Part shown: positions 26,341-33,968 of the stretch, piece after piece
Layout of the letters: each line of letters begins with the position of its first letter
Position numbering within the stretch: the first letter of the stretch is position 1
DNA from: Alterileibacterium massiliense
Lineage (GTDB): Bacteria > Bacillota > Clostridia > Peptostreptococcales > Anaerovoracaceae
Length of the DNA stretch: 64,000 nucleotides
Assembly (NCBI RefSeq): GCF_900104645.1
Contig: NZ_FNWE01000002.1
Span: 325,289-389,288, forward strand
Direction: 5' to 3'
Program-made: the position numbers and the translations under genes
The notes under the pieces: model-generated
The model's database searches: none
What the model saw: only the letters and a program-made list of their open reading frames with translations
Told to the model about the DNA's origin: nothing

Positions 26341-27168
26341 TTAAATAAAGTGTTTGATAAGATCAAGGCGTGTTTCCAAGTCCTTGACTTTGTAGCGGTG
26401 GGTAATCGGTTCTGCCGTTTGGGCAGGCGTTTTTGCCTCACAGGCCGCCGCATAGTCACAGAGCTTTTTGTTGATGGCGGCTGCGACCTTGCGGCGTGAA
26501 AAGAGCATCGGTGTCTCCGTGAGGTTTTCAGATTCTTTTCCGTTTAGCTCGGCACTCTCACCATTTGTAGGATCTTCGTTCTCGCCTTGAGGATAGAGAT
26601 CCTGCCTTGATGTGATGCGGTCGGCAAAGTGCAGCTCTACTGCCTTTTCTGCGTTCATCCAGGTCTCTTCATCCATGAGTGAAGCGAGCTTTGCATGAGA
26701 AAGACCGCTTTTTTGCTTGTAGGCACCGATGATGGATTCTTTGACCTCGGATAACATCCCGATGGCACGCTGCATGTCCTGTGTATCTCCGATGGCCACG
26801 GTGGATGGGTTATGGATCATGAGCATGGAAACAGGACTCATGAGAATCTCATCTCCCGCCATTGCGATCACCGAGGCGGCAGATGCCGCAAGACCGTCAA
26901 TTTTGACCGTCACCTTGCCTTGATAGTTCAAAAGCAGGTTATAGATCTGAGCGGCCGCAAAGCAGTCGCCTCCCGGTGAGTTGATCCAGACGGTGATGTT
27001 GCCTGTGCCGTCATCAAGTTCGGATTTAAAAAGAGCCGGTGTGACTTCATCGTCAAACCAGCTCTCCTCGGCAATCACGCCGTCCAGGTATAAAGTTCGT
27101 GTTTCATTATCGTTTGGATCGGGACTTTTGTTTTTCGTCCATCTCCAAAATTTCTTCTGTCGGTTCAT
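26341..27168 (-). CDS. Head maturation protease, ClpP-like (S14)
   Basis: A 275-residue serine protease of the ClpP-related head protease family. The catalytic Ser lies in GLAASAASVIAMAG and the His in LMIHNPS, with GGDCFAAAQIY forming the oxyanion region. It removes the capsid scaffold domain during prohead maturation. I take the ATG at 27168, which follows AAGGAGG; the longer frame to 27213 has no ribosome site. It overlaps the end of the portal gene by 62 bases. The C-terminal 90 residues are hydrophilic and may act in scaffold assembly. Confidence 0.92.
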   Translation of the reverse strand: MNRQKKFWRWTKNKSPDPNDNETRTLYLDGVIAEESWFDDEVTPALFKSELDDGTGNITVWINSPGGDCFAAAQIYNLLLNYQGKVTVKIDGLAASAASVIAMAGDEILMSPVSMLMIHNPSTVAIGDTQDMQRAIGMLSEVKESIIGAYKQKSGLSHAKLASLMDEETWMNAEKAVELHFADRITSRQDLYPQGENEDPTNGESAELNGKESENLTETPMLFSRRKVAAAINKKLCDYAAACEAKTPAQTAEPITHRYKVKDLETRLDLIKHFI

Positions 27169-28414
27169 CGGTATCCTCCTTGTTTTTCGTATAAGCCGAT
27201 CCCGCATCGGCAAGCTTCACGACATTGCCGTTTAAGACATGCAAATCGCCGCCATCTTCTTTTGAGAGCAGATCCATATCTTCTAAGCGCCTCACATCGT
27301 TGACCGAGAAGATGCCGTTTTGTATGCCGGTGGCATAACCTCGCATGCGGCTCTCATAATCGCCTCGCAAAATCCCGTCCACGTTAAAGCGAATGAGATA
27401 GTCTTTCTTTTGTTCGGGCAAAAGAAGCGAACGCTGCATGGACTCCTCAAAGCGCACGAGCCACGGACGCAGGGTGTAGGTCATAAACTCCAAAGATTGG
27501 TGCTCGATATTGGAAAAGGTCGCATGTTCGAGATCTCCGATCATATGGGGCGGCACGCGGAAGATGCGGGCAATCTCATCGATTTGAAACTTCCGCGTCT
27601 CAAGAAACTGCGCGGCTTCCGGTGAGATGGAAATCGGCGTATAGGTCATGCCTTCTTCTAAAATGGCGACCTTGTTGGAGTTCTGCGATCCGCCAAAGCC
27701 CTGCTCCCAAGACTGTCGGATCTTTTCCGGGTCTTTCACCACGCCTGGCATCGACAAAATACCGGAGGGGTTGGCACCGTTTTTAAAGAATGCCGCACCG
27801 TATTCTTCGGTGGCCATTGCCATGCCGAGAGCGTTTTTCGCCATCGCAATCGGGCTGTAGCCGACAAGACCGTCAAAGCCCAAGCCTGGGATATGGAGTA
27901 CCTCAGAAGGAAAAAGCCTTACCCGTCCGTTTTTAAGCGTAGGAGCATCGCTTTTACTGACCTGATATTCGTAGTAAAGAGTGCCATTTTCATCCCGGTC
28001 AACCGTCATTTTGTTGGCCATGAGCGGGTATAGGGCGACAACTTCACCTTTGCCGTTTCGGATAATCTGTGCGTAGGCGTTGCCCCACAAGAGCAGATGG
28101 CACATGAGAGTTTCTCGGAAGATAAATGAGGTCATCTCCGGATTCGGCTCATCGTGCAGCAAAAAGTAAAGGGAGCTGTCCGTCGCTTTCTCTTTGCCGG
28201 CATTTCCTTTGAGGCGAAAGAGATGAAGCGGAAGACCGGCGACCGCCTCAGCTAAAACTCTTACACAGGCATAGACGGCAGTAATCTGCATGGCAGAGCG
28301 CTCCGTCACCGCTTTTCCCGATGTGGTGTGCCCGAAGTAAAAGCGAAAGGCAGAGCCGGCGGTTTGATCTTTCGGCTTATCTCTTGAATGAAAAAGTGAT
28401 TGTAAAAATCCCAT
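27107..28414 (-). CDS. Phage portal protein (HK97 family)
   Basis: A 435-residue portal protein forming the dodecameric ring through which DNA enters and leaves the head. Family patterns include ITAVYACVRVLAEAVA at the N-terminal side, NPSGILSMPG and FSNIEHQSLEFM. I use the ATG at 28414, with AAAGGAGA ahead; a TTG two codons upstream is less likely. The unusually long overlap with the protease gene suggests coupled translation. Confidence 0.93.
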   Translation of the reverse strand: MGFLQSLFHSRDKPKDQTAGSAFRFYFGHTTSGKAVTERSAMQITAVYACVRVLAEAVAGLPLHLFRLKGNAGKEKATDSSLYFLLHDEPNPEMTSFIFRETLMCHLLLWGNAYAQIIRNGKGEVVALYPLMANKMTVDRDENGTLYYEYQVSKSDAPTLKNGRVRLFPSEVLHIPGLGFDGLVGYSPIAMAKNALGMAMATEEYGAAFFKNGANPSGILSMPGVVKDPEKIRQSWEQGFGGSQNSNKVAILEEGMTYTPISISPEAAQFLETRKFQIDEIARIFRVPPHMIGDLEHATFSNIEHQSLEFMTYTLRPWLVRFEESMQRSLLLPEQKKDYLIRFNVDGILRGDYESRMRGYATGIQNGIFSVNDVRRLEDMDLLSKEDGGDLHVLNGNVVKLADAGSAYTKNKEDTDEPTEEILEMDEKQKSRSKR

Positions 28415-28428
28415 AGGCAAAATCTCCT

Positions 28429-30030
28429 TTACAAAAATAAAATGCCGCGCTCGTCATAGACTGACTCGCTCGTGTCGCATCCCATGCGGATCGCTCGGTC
28501 AAGTGCCATTACAAGCGCAACGGCACCGTCGACTTTCTCGGTGGATTTGGCTTTGTCGATTTTGATATTTCCAGCAGGATCGGTTCGGATGAAGATGTTA
28601 TCCATCATCCAGCGAAGGACGGGTTGTCCGCCGTGTGCGAGGCGCTTGGAAAGCACGAGGTTCATCAGTTCCTTGGTGGGAGGCGACATCGAAGCAAAGC
28701 CCTGACCGAAAGGAACGACCGTAAAGCCGATGTTCTCTAAGTTCTGCACCATCTGAACGGCTCCCCAGCGGTCAAAGGCGATCTCCCGGATGTTGAAACG
28801 CTCGCCTAAGCGCTCGATGAATTTTTCGATAAAGCCGTAGTGGATGACGTTTCCTTCCGTAGTCTGCATCACACCTTCTTTGATCCAGATGTCATAGGGC
28901 ACATGGTCACGGCGCACTCTTTGTTCTGCATTTTCTTCGGGAATCCAAAAGTACGGAAGGACGAGGTATTTCTCGTCCTCACCACGAGGCGGAAAGACCA
29001 GCACAAAGGCGGTGATGTCGGTGGTGGATGAAAGGTCAAGGCCTCCGTAGCAGATTCTGTCTTCGAGTGCCTTTTCATCCACATCAAAGGCACAGGCGTC
29101 CCATTTGTCCATCGGCATCCAGCGGATTGATTGCTTTACCCACTGGTTCAGGCGAAGCTGACGAAACAGGTTCTCCTCGGCAGGGTTTTCTTTAGCCTGC
29201 AGGAAGGCGGCTTTCACCTTATCCAGTCCCACCGTGATGCCAAGGGAGGGATTGGCTTTCTTCCAAACCTCAATATCTGACCAGTCATCGCTTTCTTTAG
29301 CACCGTAGATTACGGGATAAAAGGTTGGGTCATGCTTTTTGCCGCGCAGGATATCCAGTGCTTTTTGATGCTGCTCATAGCAGATGGAATGGGTATCGGT
29401 TCCTGCGGTAGTAATCAGAAAGTAGAGCGGCTGCATGCGGGCATCGCCCGAGCCTTTGGTCATGACATCGAAAAGCCTTCTGTCGGGAGCGGCGTGAAGC
29501 TCGTCGTAGACCACCCCGTGAATGTTTAAGCCGTGCTTGGTATAGGCCTCAGAAGACAGAACCTGATAGAAGCTGTTGGTCGGCTTATAGATGAGCCGCT
29601 TTTGTGAGGCTAAAATCTTCACGCGCTTGGCAAGAGCCGGCGACATCTTCACCATGTCTTCTGCCACGTTAAAAACAATCGATGCCTGCTGACGGTCGGA
29701 GGCACAGCCGTAGACTTCTGCACGCTGTTCACCGTCCCCGCAGCATAAAAGAAGTGCCACGGCAGCAGCAAGCTCGGATTTTCCCATCTTTTTGGGGATT
29801 TCGATGTAAGCGGTGTTGAACTGGCGGTAGCCGTTTTCCTTCACGATGCCGAAGAGATCCCTTATGATGCGTTCCTGCCAGTCAATCAGCTCAAAGGGTT
29901 TACCCGCCCAGGTTCCTTTGGTGTGCGAGAGGCACTCGATAAAGGAGACGGCATATTCGGCTTTTCTCCTGTCATAGTGAGAAGTCTCTGCCATGAACTT
30001 GGTCGGCTTATAGTTTTTCAGTTTTCGCAT
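28429..30030 (-). CDS. Terminase large subunit (TerL)
   Basis: A 533-residue packaging motor of the Terminase_1 family. The N-terminal ATPase domain has a Walker A-like PKKMGKSELAA and Walker B VVYDELHAAPD. The C-terminal RNase H-like nuclease begins at YGGLDLSSTTDITAF. It packages DNA into the prohead with TerS, which lies unusually far upstream (36016-36591). An intrinsic terminator ends only about 23 bases before its start codon, so its expression may need antitermination. Confidence 0.95.
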   Translation of the reverse strand: MRKLKNYKPTKFMAETSHYDRRKAEYAVSFIECLSHTKGTWAGKPFELIDWQERIIRDLFGIVKENGYRQFNTAYIEIPKKMGKSELAAAVALLLCCGDGEQRAEVYGCASDRQQASIVFNVAEDMVKMSPALAKRVKILASQKRLIYKPTNSFYQVLSSEAYTKHGLNIHGVVYDELHAAPDRRLFDVMTKGSGDARMQPLYFLITTAGTDTHSICYEQHQKALDILRGKKHDPTFYPVIYGAKESDDWSDIEVWKKANPSLGITVGLDKVKAAFLQAKENPAEENLFRQLRLNQWVKQSIRWMPMDKWDACAFDVDEKALEDRICYGGLDLSSTTDITAFVLVFPPRGEDEKYLVLPYFWIPEENAEQRVRRDHVPYDIWIKEGVMQTTEGNVIHYGFIEKFIERLGERFNIREIAFDRWGAVQMVQNLENIGFTVVPFGQGFASMSPPTKELMNLVLSKRLAHGGQPVLRWMMDNIFIRTDPAGNIKIDKAKSTEKVDGAVALVMALDRAIRMGCDTSESVYDERGILFL

Positions 30031-30052
30031 GCCATCCTCCTTTCTGTGGCAT

Positions 30053-30076
30053 AAAAAAAGACCGCTTCTGCGATCT
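30053..30076 (-). terminator. Intrinsic terminator immediately upstream of terL
   Basis: On the minus strand AGATCGC, an AGAA loop and GCGGTCT (one G-T pair) are followed by seven T (30053-30059). It separates the small-gene block from the structural operon and leaves only 22 bases before the terL ATG, including its ribosome site. Confidence 0.8.
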
Positions 30077-30099
30077 TGCCATCAATCTATTTCTACGAG

Positions 30100-30124
30100 C
30101 AAAAGAGCCTAATCAGCTCTTTTG
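30100..30124. repeat. Perfect 9-bp inverted repeat upstream of terL
   Basis: CAAAAGAGC (30100-30108) and GCTCTTTTG (30116-30124) with a 7-base loop. There is no U-tract on either side, so it is more likely a protein site or RNA stem than a terminator. It lies in the 113-base gap between the DUF6900-like gene and terL, 24 bases before the terminator. Confidence 0.6.
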
Positions 30125-30143
30125 TCGGAACGTTCGTTCTTTG

Positions 30144-30326
30144 TTATTTCGTTGCCGTTTTTCCCGCAGCGTAGGCTTCTTCGAGCATCGCTTTCAGTCC
30201 CCAGACCGAAACTTCGATGAAGTCGTCCTGGTCGCTGTGCCTTGTTTCAAGGTCGCCGCGTTCTTCGACTTCCCAGTTGTTTTTCTTTGCGATCGCGAGC
30301 AGTGTTTTTTCAATCTTCTTTGTCAT
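30144..30326 (-). CDS. DUF6900-like small phage protein
   Basis: A 60-residue protein, starting at the ATG preceded by AAAGGAGG, with the DUF6900-like pattern LLAIAKKNNWEVEERG...ETRHSDQDDF...VWGLKAMLEEAYAAG. Function unknown; found in mobile elements of gut Firmicutes. It is driven by copy 1 of the 30-bp promoter-like element, 40 bases upstream. Confidence 0.65.
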   Translation of the reverse strand: MTKKIEKTLLAIAKKNNWEVEERGDLETRHSDQDDFIEVSVWGLKAMLEEAYAAGKTATK

Positions 30327-30366
30327 GGCTTTTTCCTCCTTTGCCTGTGTTCCTTTTGGCATGTAC

Positions 30367-30396
30367 ATATATCACTCTGTTTGGAAGTAATAGCAA
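30367..30396 (-). promoter_or_regulatory. 30-bp promoter-like element, copy 1
   Basis: Minus strand: TTGCTATT, 10 bases, AGAGTGATATAT, followed by a 40-base leader to the DUF6900-like start. Box sequence and spacing match the copies at 13361, 31297 and 32439. Confidence 0.65.
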
Positions 30397-30420
30397 GTCA
30401 TTTATCGAGGTTTTTTTACC

Positions 30421-30681
30421 TTATTTTTCCGTGTTTCTGAGAAGAAATTCATCGTAAGTGATCAGGCCGTTATCGTAGTCTTCATAGGCTTTGTTGCCTT
30501 TGAAATTCTCACGTTCCTTTTGCTTTCGCTCTTTGTATCGCTTCAGGTATTCGCTGTAGCCGATCTTTCCTTCGTCGTAGAGCTTCTGTTCCGGCTCTCG
30601 TTCGTAGAGCAGGCGCTTCTTTTCCTTTAACTTGGCGGTGGCTTCTAAAAAGCTCTGTCTTTTGGATTCTTTGTTTGTCAT
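30421..30681 (-). CDS. Small charged phage protein, unrecognised
   Basis: An 86-residue helical protein very rich in K, E and R (KLKEKKRLLYEREPEQK), with two similar segments: KIGYSEYLKRYKERK and LITYDEFLLRNTEK. This weak internal repeat (G-x-x-[ST]Y-x-E[YF]L) resembles paired SHOCT-like hooks. Function unknown. Confidence 0.6.
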   Translation of the reverse strand: MTNKESKRQSFLEATAKLKEKKRLLYEREPEQKLYDEGKIGYSEYLKRYKERKQKERENFKGNKAYEDYDNGLITYDEFLLRNTEK

Positions 30682-30692
30682 GGCTTGCCTCC

Positions 30693-30896
30693 TTAGCCTA
30701 AAAGCTCATCCAGTTTGCGGTATTCTGCAGCGCGCCGTGCATATTCCTGTTCGAGGCACTGTCTTCTGAATCCGTTTTTGCAGGCTCTGCCTTCACGCTC
30801 GATGCGCTGAAGTTCTGCTTTGCGTGCCTTTAGGATGTCGTAGGCATTTGCTGCATCTTCTTGAATGGCGGCTTTATCTTTTTCAAAGGTTGTCAT
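30693..30896 (-). CDS. Small phage protein, unrecognised
   Basis: A 67-residue, predominantly helical protein (AANAYDILKARKAELQRIE) with two cysteines and many arginines. It overlaps the upstream 120-residue gene by 4 bases (ATGA), so the two are translated together. No family recognised. Confidence 0.6.
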   Translation of the reverse strand: MTTFEKDKAAIQEDAANAYDILKARKAELQRIEREGRACKNGFRRQCLEQEYARRAAEYRKLDELLG

Positions 30897-31255
30897 TTTG
30901 TCACCTCCATTTTGAAAGCTGGAATCAAGGCGTGCTCATCGCTTCCGAAGTGCGTATAACGTTCTTTTACTTTTACAATGCCGTCCAGTTTGCAGCCGAG
31001 TTCCTCGAATTTCGCAATGGTTTCAATCAGGCTTGAAAAAGTGCTGGAAATCGTAAACTCCTTAATTCCAAACTTTTTTAAGTCCCGGATGATTTCTTCA
31101 ATATCGTGTTCCCAGATAACATCGGCAAAGTTTGGCAGTTCATTTCCAGCTTCCTTGCTGTAAAGGTAGGCCTGAGCAAGTGTGGGATGGCAGCCGACAT
31201 CGCTCCATTTCATTCCTGTTTTTGCGTTTTCAATAGTCTTTACTTCGTACTTCAT
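30893..31255 (-). CDS. Phage accessory protein of 120 residues, unrecognised
   Basis: Alternating strands and helices (YEVKTIENAKTG, HDIEEIIRDLKKFGIKEFTI), a pattern seen in small proteins of Firmicutes ICEs and prophages without known function. First gene behind promoter-like element copy 2 (41-base leader), with ribosome site AAAGGAGG. It probably forms an operon with the 67- and 86-residue genes. Confidence 0.6.
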   Translation of the reverse strand: MKYEVKTIENAKTGMKWSDVGCHPTLAQAYLYSKEAGNELPNFADVIWEHDIEEIIRDLKKFGIKEFTISSTFSSLIETIAKFEELGCKLDGIVKVKERYTHFGSDEHALIPAFKMEVTK

Positions 31256-31296
31256 CTTGTTTTCCTCCTTTGGCTTTCTGTGCTTCTTGCATGTAC

Positions 31297-31326
31297 ATAT
31301 ATCACTCTGTTTGGGAGGAATAGCAA
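31297..31326 (-). promoter_or_regulatory. 30-bp promoter-like element, copy 2
   Basis: Minus strand: TTGCTATT, 10 bases, AGAGTGATATAT. Flanking bases out to ATAAATAACTTGCTATT and on to GTACATGC are also shared with copy 1, so the two copies look recently duplicated or strongly constrained. Confidence 0.68.
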
Positions 31327-31363
31327 GTTATTTATCGATATAAAAGCGCATTTTTTGAAAGAA

Positions 31364-31537
31364 TTATTCGCCCGTCAAGATGAAACGGATGTAGGCTTTC
31401 TTATCTTCTTCGATGAAGTTTACAAGCTCGTAGAAGTCCCGCTCAAAAGCAAGCCGCTGCACAGTATTGACGTCAAACATGTTCGTAAGGCCTGTGTCCC
31501 TTATGGCAAGGATCTGTTCTTTTACTTTTTCGTCCAT
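31364..31537 (-). CDS. DUF5049-like small protein
   Basis: A 57-residue protein. The sequence (KEQILAIRDTGLTNMFDVN, then FYELVNFIEEDKKAYIRFIL) follows the DUF5049 pattern found in Firmicutes phages and ICEs. Its ATG overlaps the stop of the DUF4314 gene (TAATG), so it is translationally coupled. Function unknown. Confidence 0.7.
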   Translation of the reverse strand: MDEKVKEQILAIRDTGLTNMFDVNTVQRLAFERDFYELVNFIEEDKKAYIRFILTGE

Positions 31538-31758
31538 TACTGAATCCTCCTGACTTCGTCAATCCCAAAGATGACGTTTAGACCGGAGCCGTTGTCCCAA
31601 TCCACCAGAAGCGAACCGGTATCATCGACTTCGGTGACGGTGCCGTATGTTCCCACGGGCGGTGCCTGTACGTCGTCCATGTGAAGAAGCTCCACGCGGC
31701 AGCCTCGTGGATAGGTTGCTTTCAAATGCTCCAGCGTTTCTTTCGTTGGCATTCTCAT
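31537..31758 (-). CDS. DUF4314-like protein
   Basis: A 73-residue protein with the DUF4314 pattern: a basic PRGCRVELLHMDD start, G-T-x-G-x-V motif (PVGTYGTVTEVDD) and LLVDWDNGSGLNVI, suggesting a small SH3-like beta barrel. Function not established. It overlaps its neighbours by a few bases at both ends. Confidence 0.75.
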   Translation of the reverse strand: MRMPTKETLEHLKATYPRGCRVELLHMDDVQAPPVGTYGTVTEVDDTGSLLVDWDNGSGLNVIFGIDEVRRIQ

Positions 31759-32399
31759 TTTTCCACCTCCTTCTGGTATTTGAAAGCGGAGGAGCCTTGA
31801 AGATTCTTAAGCAAAATCTTTCTTGCTTCCTTGTAGGAATCACCGATCATGCCGAGACGCAACAGAAAGCAGCGAAAGTAGTATTTTTCGTTTTCGACTG
31901 CGTGGTCTTTGCCTGTGATGCGCTTGGATTCCTTTGCCGCCTTGCCCAAAAGGGAGATAAAGGCGGTATAGGCGGAAAGCTCTGCAGAACTTGGCATCTC
32001 GGAAAACCACGGGAAGCTGATCTTTTCTTCGTCCACCTCAAAGGCGACGCTTTCAATGCCGAGTGCATGTTTGATGATACCTTCCTTGGACAAAAGAAGC
32101 TCGGAGAGCCTTTCGAGGTCCTCATCGGTGAATTTGTTTCTTGGAAGTGAGATCGTCACCGCCATGTTTTCCTGTTCCTCCGGCACAAAGCCGTGTTCCG
32201 ATAAAGTCAGCAGGATGCTGTTTTCTTTTTCCGTATCATTGATGCTGAGCACGCCACGATTGTCCAGTGTGATGTGCTCGCCAATGTGGTAGCAGAAGGT
32301 CGGCGCTTTGGTGCAGGTGGCTTTCTCTTTTGTGAAGTCTTCCAAGGCTTTCACCAGCGGCCGCCTTGCCGAGCCTGTTAAATTGAAGTGGTAATTCAT
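31755..32399 (-). CDS. Phage/ICE accessory protein ('virulence-related' family)
   Basis: A 214-residue protein. Sequences like this (MNYHFNLTGSARRPLVKAL...) are often annotated as virulence-related in gut Firmicutes mobile elements without experimental support. I see no catalytic motif. The frame is open to 32570, but the ribosome site AAAGGAGG selects the ATG at 32399. Copy 3 of the promoter-like element ends 39 bases upstream. Confidence 0.65.
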   Translation of the reverse strand: MNYHFNLTGSARRPLVKALEDFTKEKATCTKAPTFCYHIGEHITLDNRGVLSINDTEKENSILLTLSEHGFVPEEQENMAVTISLPRNKFTDEDLERLSELLLSKEGIIKHALGIESVAFEVDEEKISFPWFSEMPSSAELSAYTAFISLLGKAAKESKRITGKDHAVENEKYYFRCFLLRLGMIGDSYKEARKILLKNLQGSSAFKYQKEVEK

Positions 32400-32438
32400 G
32401 TCTTTATCCTCCTTTGCAGGTGTTTTCTTGGTATGTCT

Positions 32439-32468
32439 ATACATCACTCTTACCGGGAGGAATAGCAA
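32439..32468 (-). promoter_or_regulatory. 30-bp promoter-like element, copy 3
   Basis: Minus strand: TTGCTATT, 10 bases, AGAGTGATGTAT. It begins 2 bases after the stop of the frameshifted C5-methyltransferase and should drive the accessory genes downstream independently of the methylation block. Confidence 0.65.
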
Positions 32469-32469
32469 G

Positions 32470-33968
32470 TTATTTTTGCAGGTAAATACCACTATTCTTT
32501 TTGATTGCGGCAAGTACGAAGATGGCGCACGGAAGCGCGATGCCATTTCCCCAGAGCTTGTAGGCGGCACTGTGCGAGTAGGGATTTTTAAGCCACTTTT
32601 TGATCTGCTTGTCGCTTTTTCTCTGGATGGACATCATATCGGTGTAGCGGTCAAAAATCTCACGCCAGAAGGTAAACTGAGCCTTGCTCGGATTTTCTTC
32701 TGCAAGACCATCGCACCAGCCGTCCGGAAAGCCCTGAAGCCGGGCACACTCGGTCGGAGTGAGCCTTCTTACGATATAGCCGCTCTCGTTTTCGGTGGCA
32801 ACGGCACCCGGACCTTTGGCAACCATTGTCGGCTGGCATTCTTTTTCCACGGCAAAGTCGTAGGCGGCGTTTTGCCCCTGATTAAAGGAAGCCCGGTCAA
32901 GCCCGTAGGAAAGAACAGCCATGCCGCCTTGATTGCAGACGGGATCGGAGCCTCTCGTATCCAGCGTGCGGGAGGTCTCGGTTATCTGGCTGTTGTCTTT
33001 GATGTCCGAAAACATCGCCTTGTTCTTCTTGGAGCAAAGCGAATAGGCGCACGGCAGATCAACAACAAGCGGCTGATTGTTTCCACCTGTACCGAAGCGG
33101 GAGACGATGGTCTGCGCCGTATCATTGGGGCCTGTGTATCTTGCGTCCTGTCCGTGGTTTTCAAAGATCAGCGGAGGATGGCTTGACTGAGCACGCAGGG
33201 TTCCCGTGACATCTTCTGAGATGTCCATGCGCGATCCTCCCTGATCGTTTAGAACAAGCCTGCCTGTTTCATAAGCGCCTCTCTTAGGATTTCCGGCAGG
33301 TCTTTTCCTTTCGTCTTGGCACGCCTCAAGATCCCCAAGCACGCTCTCGGACTCAAATAATATTTTTCCGGCACGTGTGTCTCCAAAATCTGCGACAAGA
33401 AAGATTCTCTTGCGTCTTTGGGGGACTCCGAAGTGCTGAGCATCAAGTACCCGCCAGCTGAGAGAAAAATGATCTGCCACGATCTCTCCGACGGCATGCC
33501 ACTTTTGAGGTCGAGGCGCATCAAGCGTATATCCTTTGACGGAGAGGAAGGCTTCAAGGACTTTTTCGAAGTCCGCTCCTTTGTGGGAGGAGAAAGCGCC
33601 CGGGACATTTTCCCAGAGCGCGTATTTTGGGTAGTTCCCATTGGTTTTCCACCTCATTTCTTTGATGATTCGTATCGCCTCATAGAAAAGCGACGAGCGG
33701 GAACCTTCAATCCCGCTTCGTTTTCGGCGATGGATAAGTCCTGACAGGGACTGCCGAAGGTGATGATGTCAACCGGCGGCAAATTTGCTCCGTTAAGGTT
33801 TCGCACATCTCCCATGTGAGCCACGAAAGGCAGTCGTTTGGATGTCACCCGTATGGCAAAAGGCTCGACTTCCGATGCCCAGAGCGGTTTCATCCCGACG
33901 GTAAGTCCGGCAAGCTCAAAACCTCCCGATCCGGAAAAGAGGGAGCCGAGCGTTAAGACGTTACTCAT
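32470..33968 (-). pseudogene. C5-cytosine DNA methyltransferase, split by a frameshift
   Basis: Two frames make one Dcm-type enzyme. The N-terminal frame (33654-33968) has motif I LFSGSGGFELAG and the catalytic motif IV GSPCQDLSIA. Just after it, near 33715 (GCG GGA TTG AAG), one base is missing. The homologous continuation (EGSRSSLFYEAIRIIKEMR) lies in the -1 frame, which includes the 395-codon frame at 32470-33657 with ENVPGAF and the LTPTECARLQGFPDGW motif. No slippery heptamer is present, so a real indel or a sequencing error is more likely than programmed frameshifting. As written, neither half should methylate DNA. Confidence 0.85.

Noticed and set aside
30100-30124. Terminator
   Set aside because: Perfect stem, but no U-tract beyond either arm; a true terminator lies 24 bases further on.
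33654-33730. Programmed frameshift in the C5-methyltransferase
   Set aside because: No slippery heptamer or pseudoknot-like structure is visible at the shift; an indel or sequencing error is simpler.
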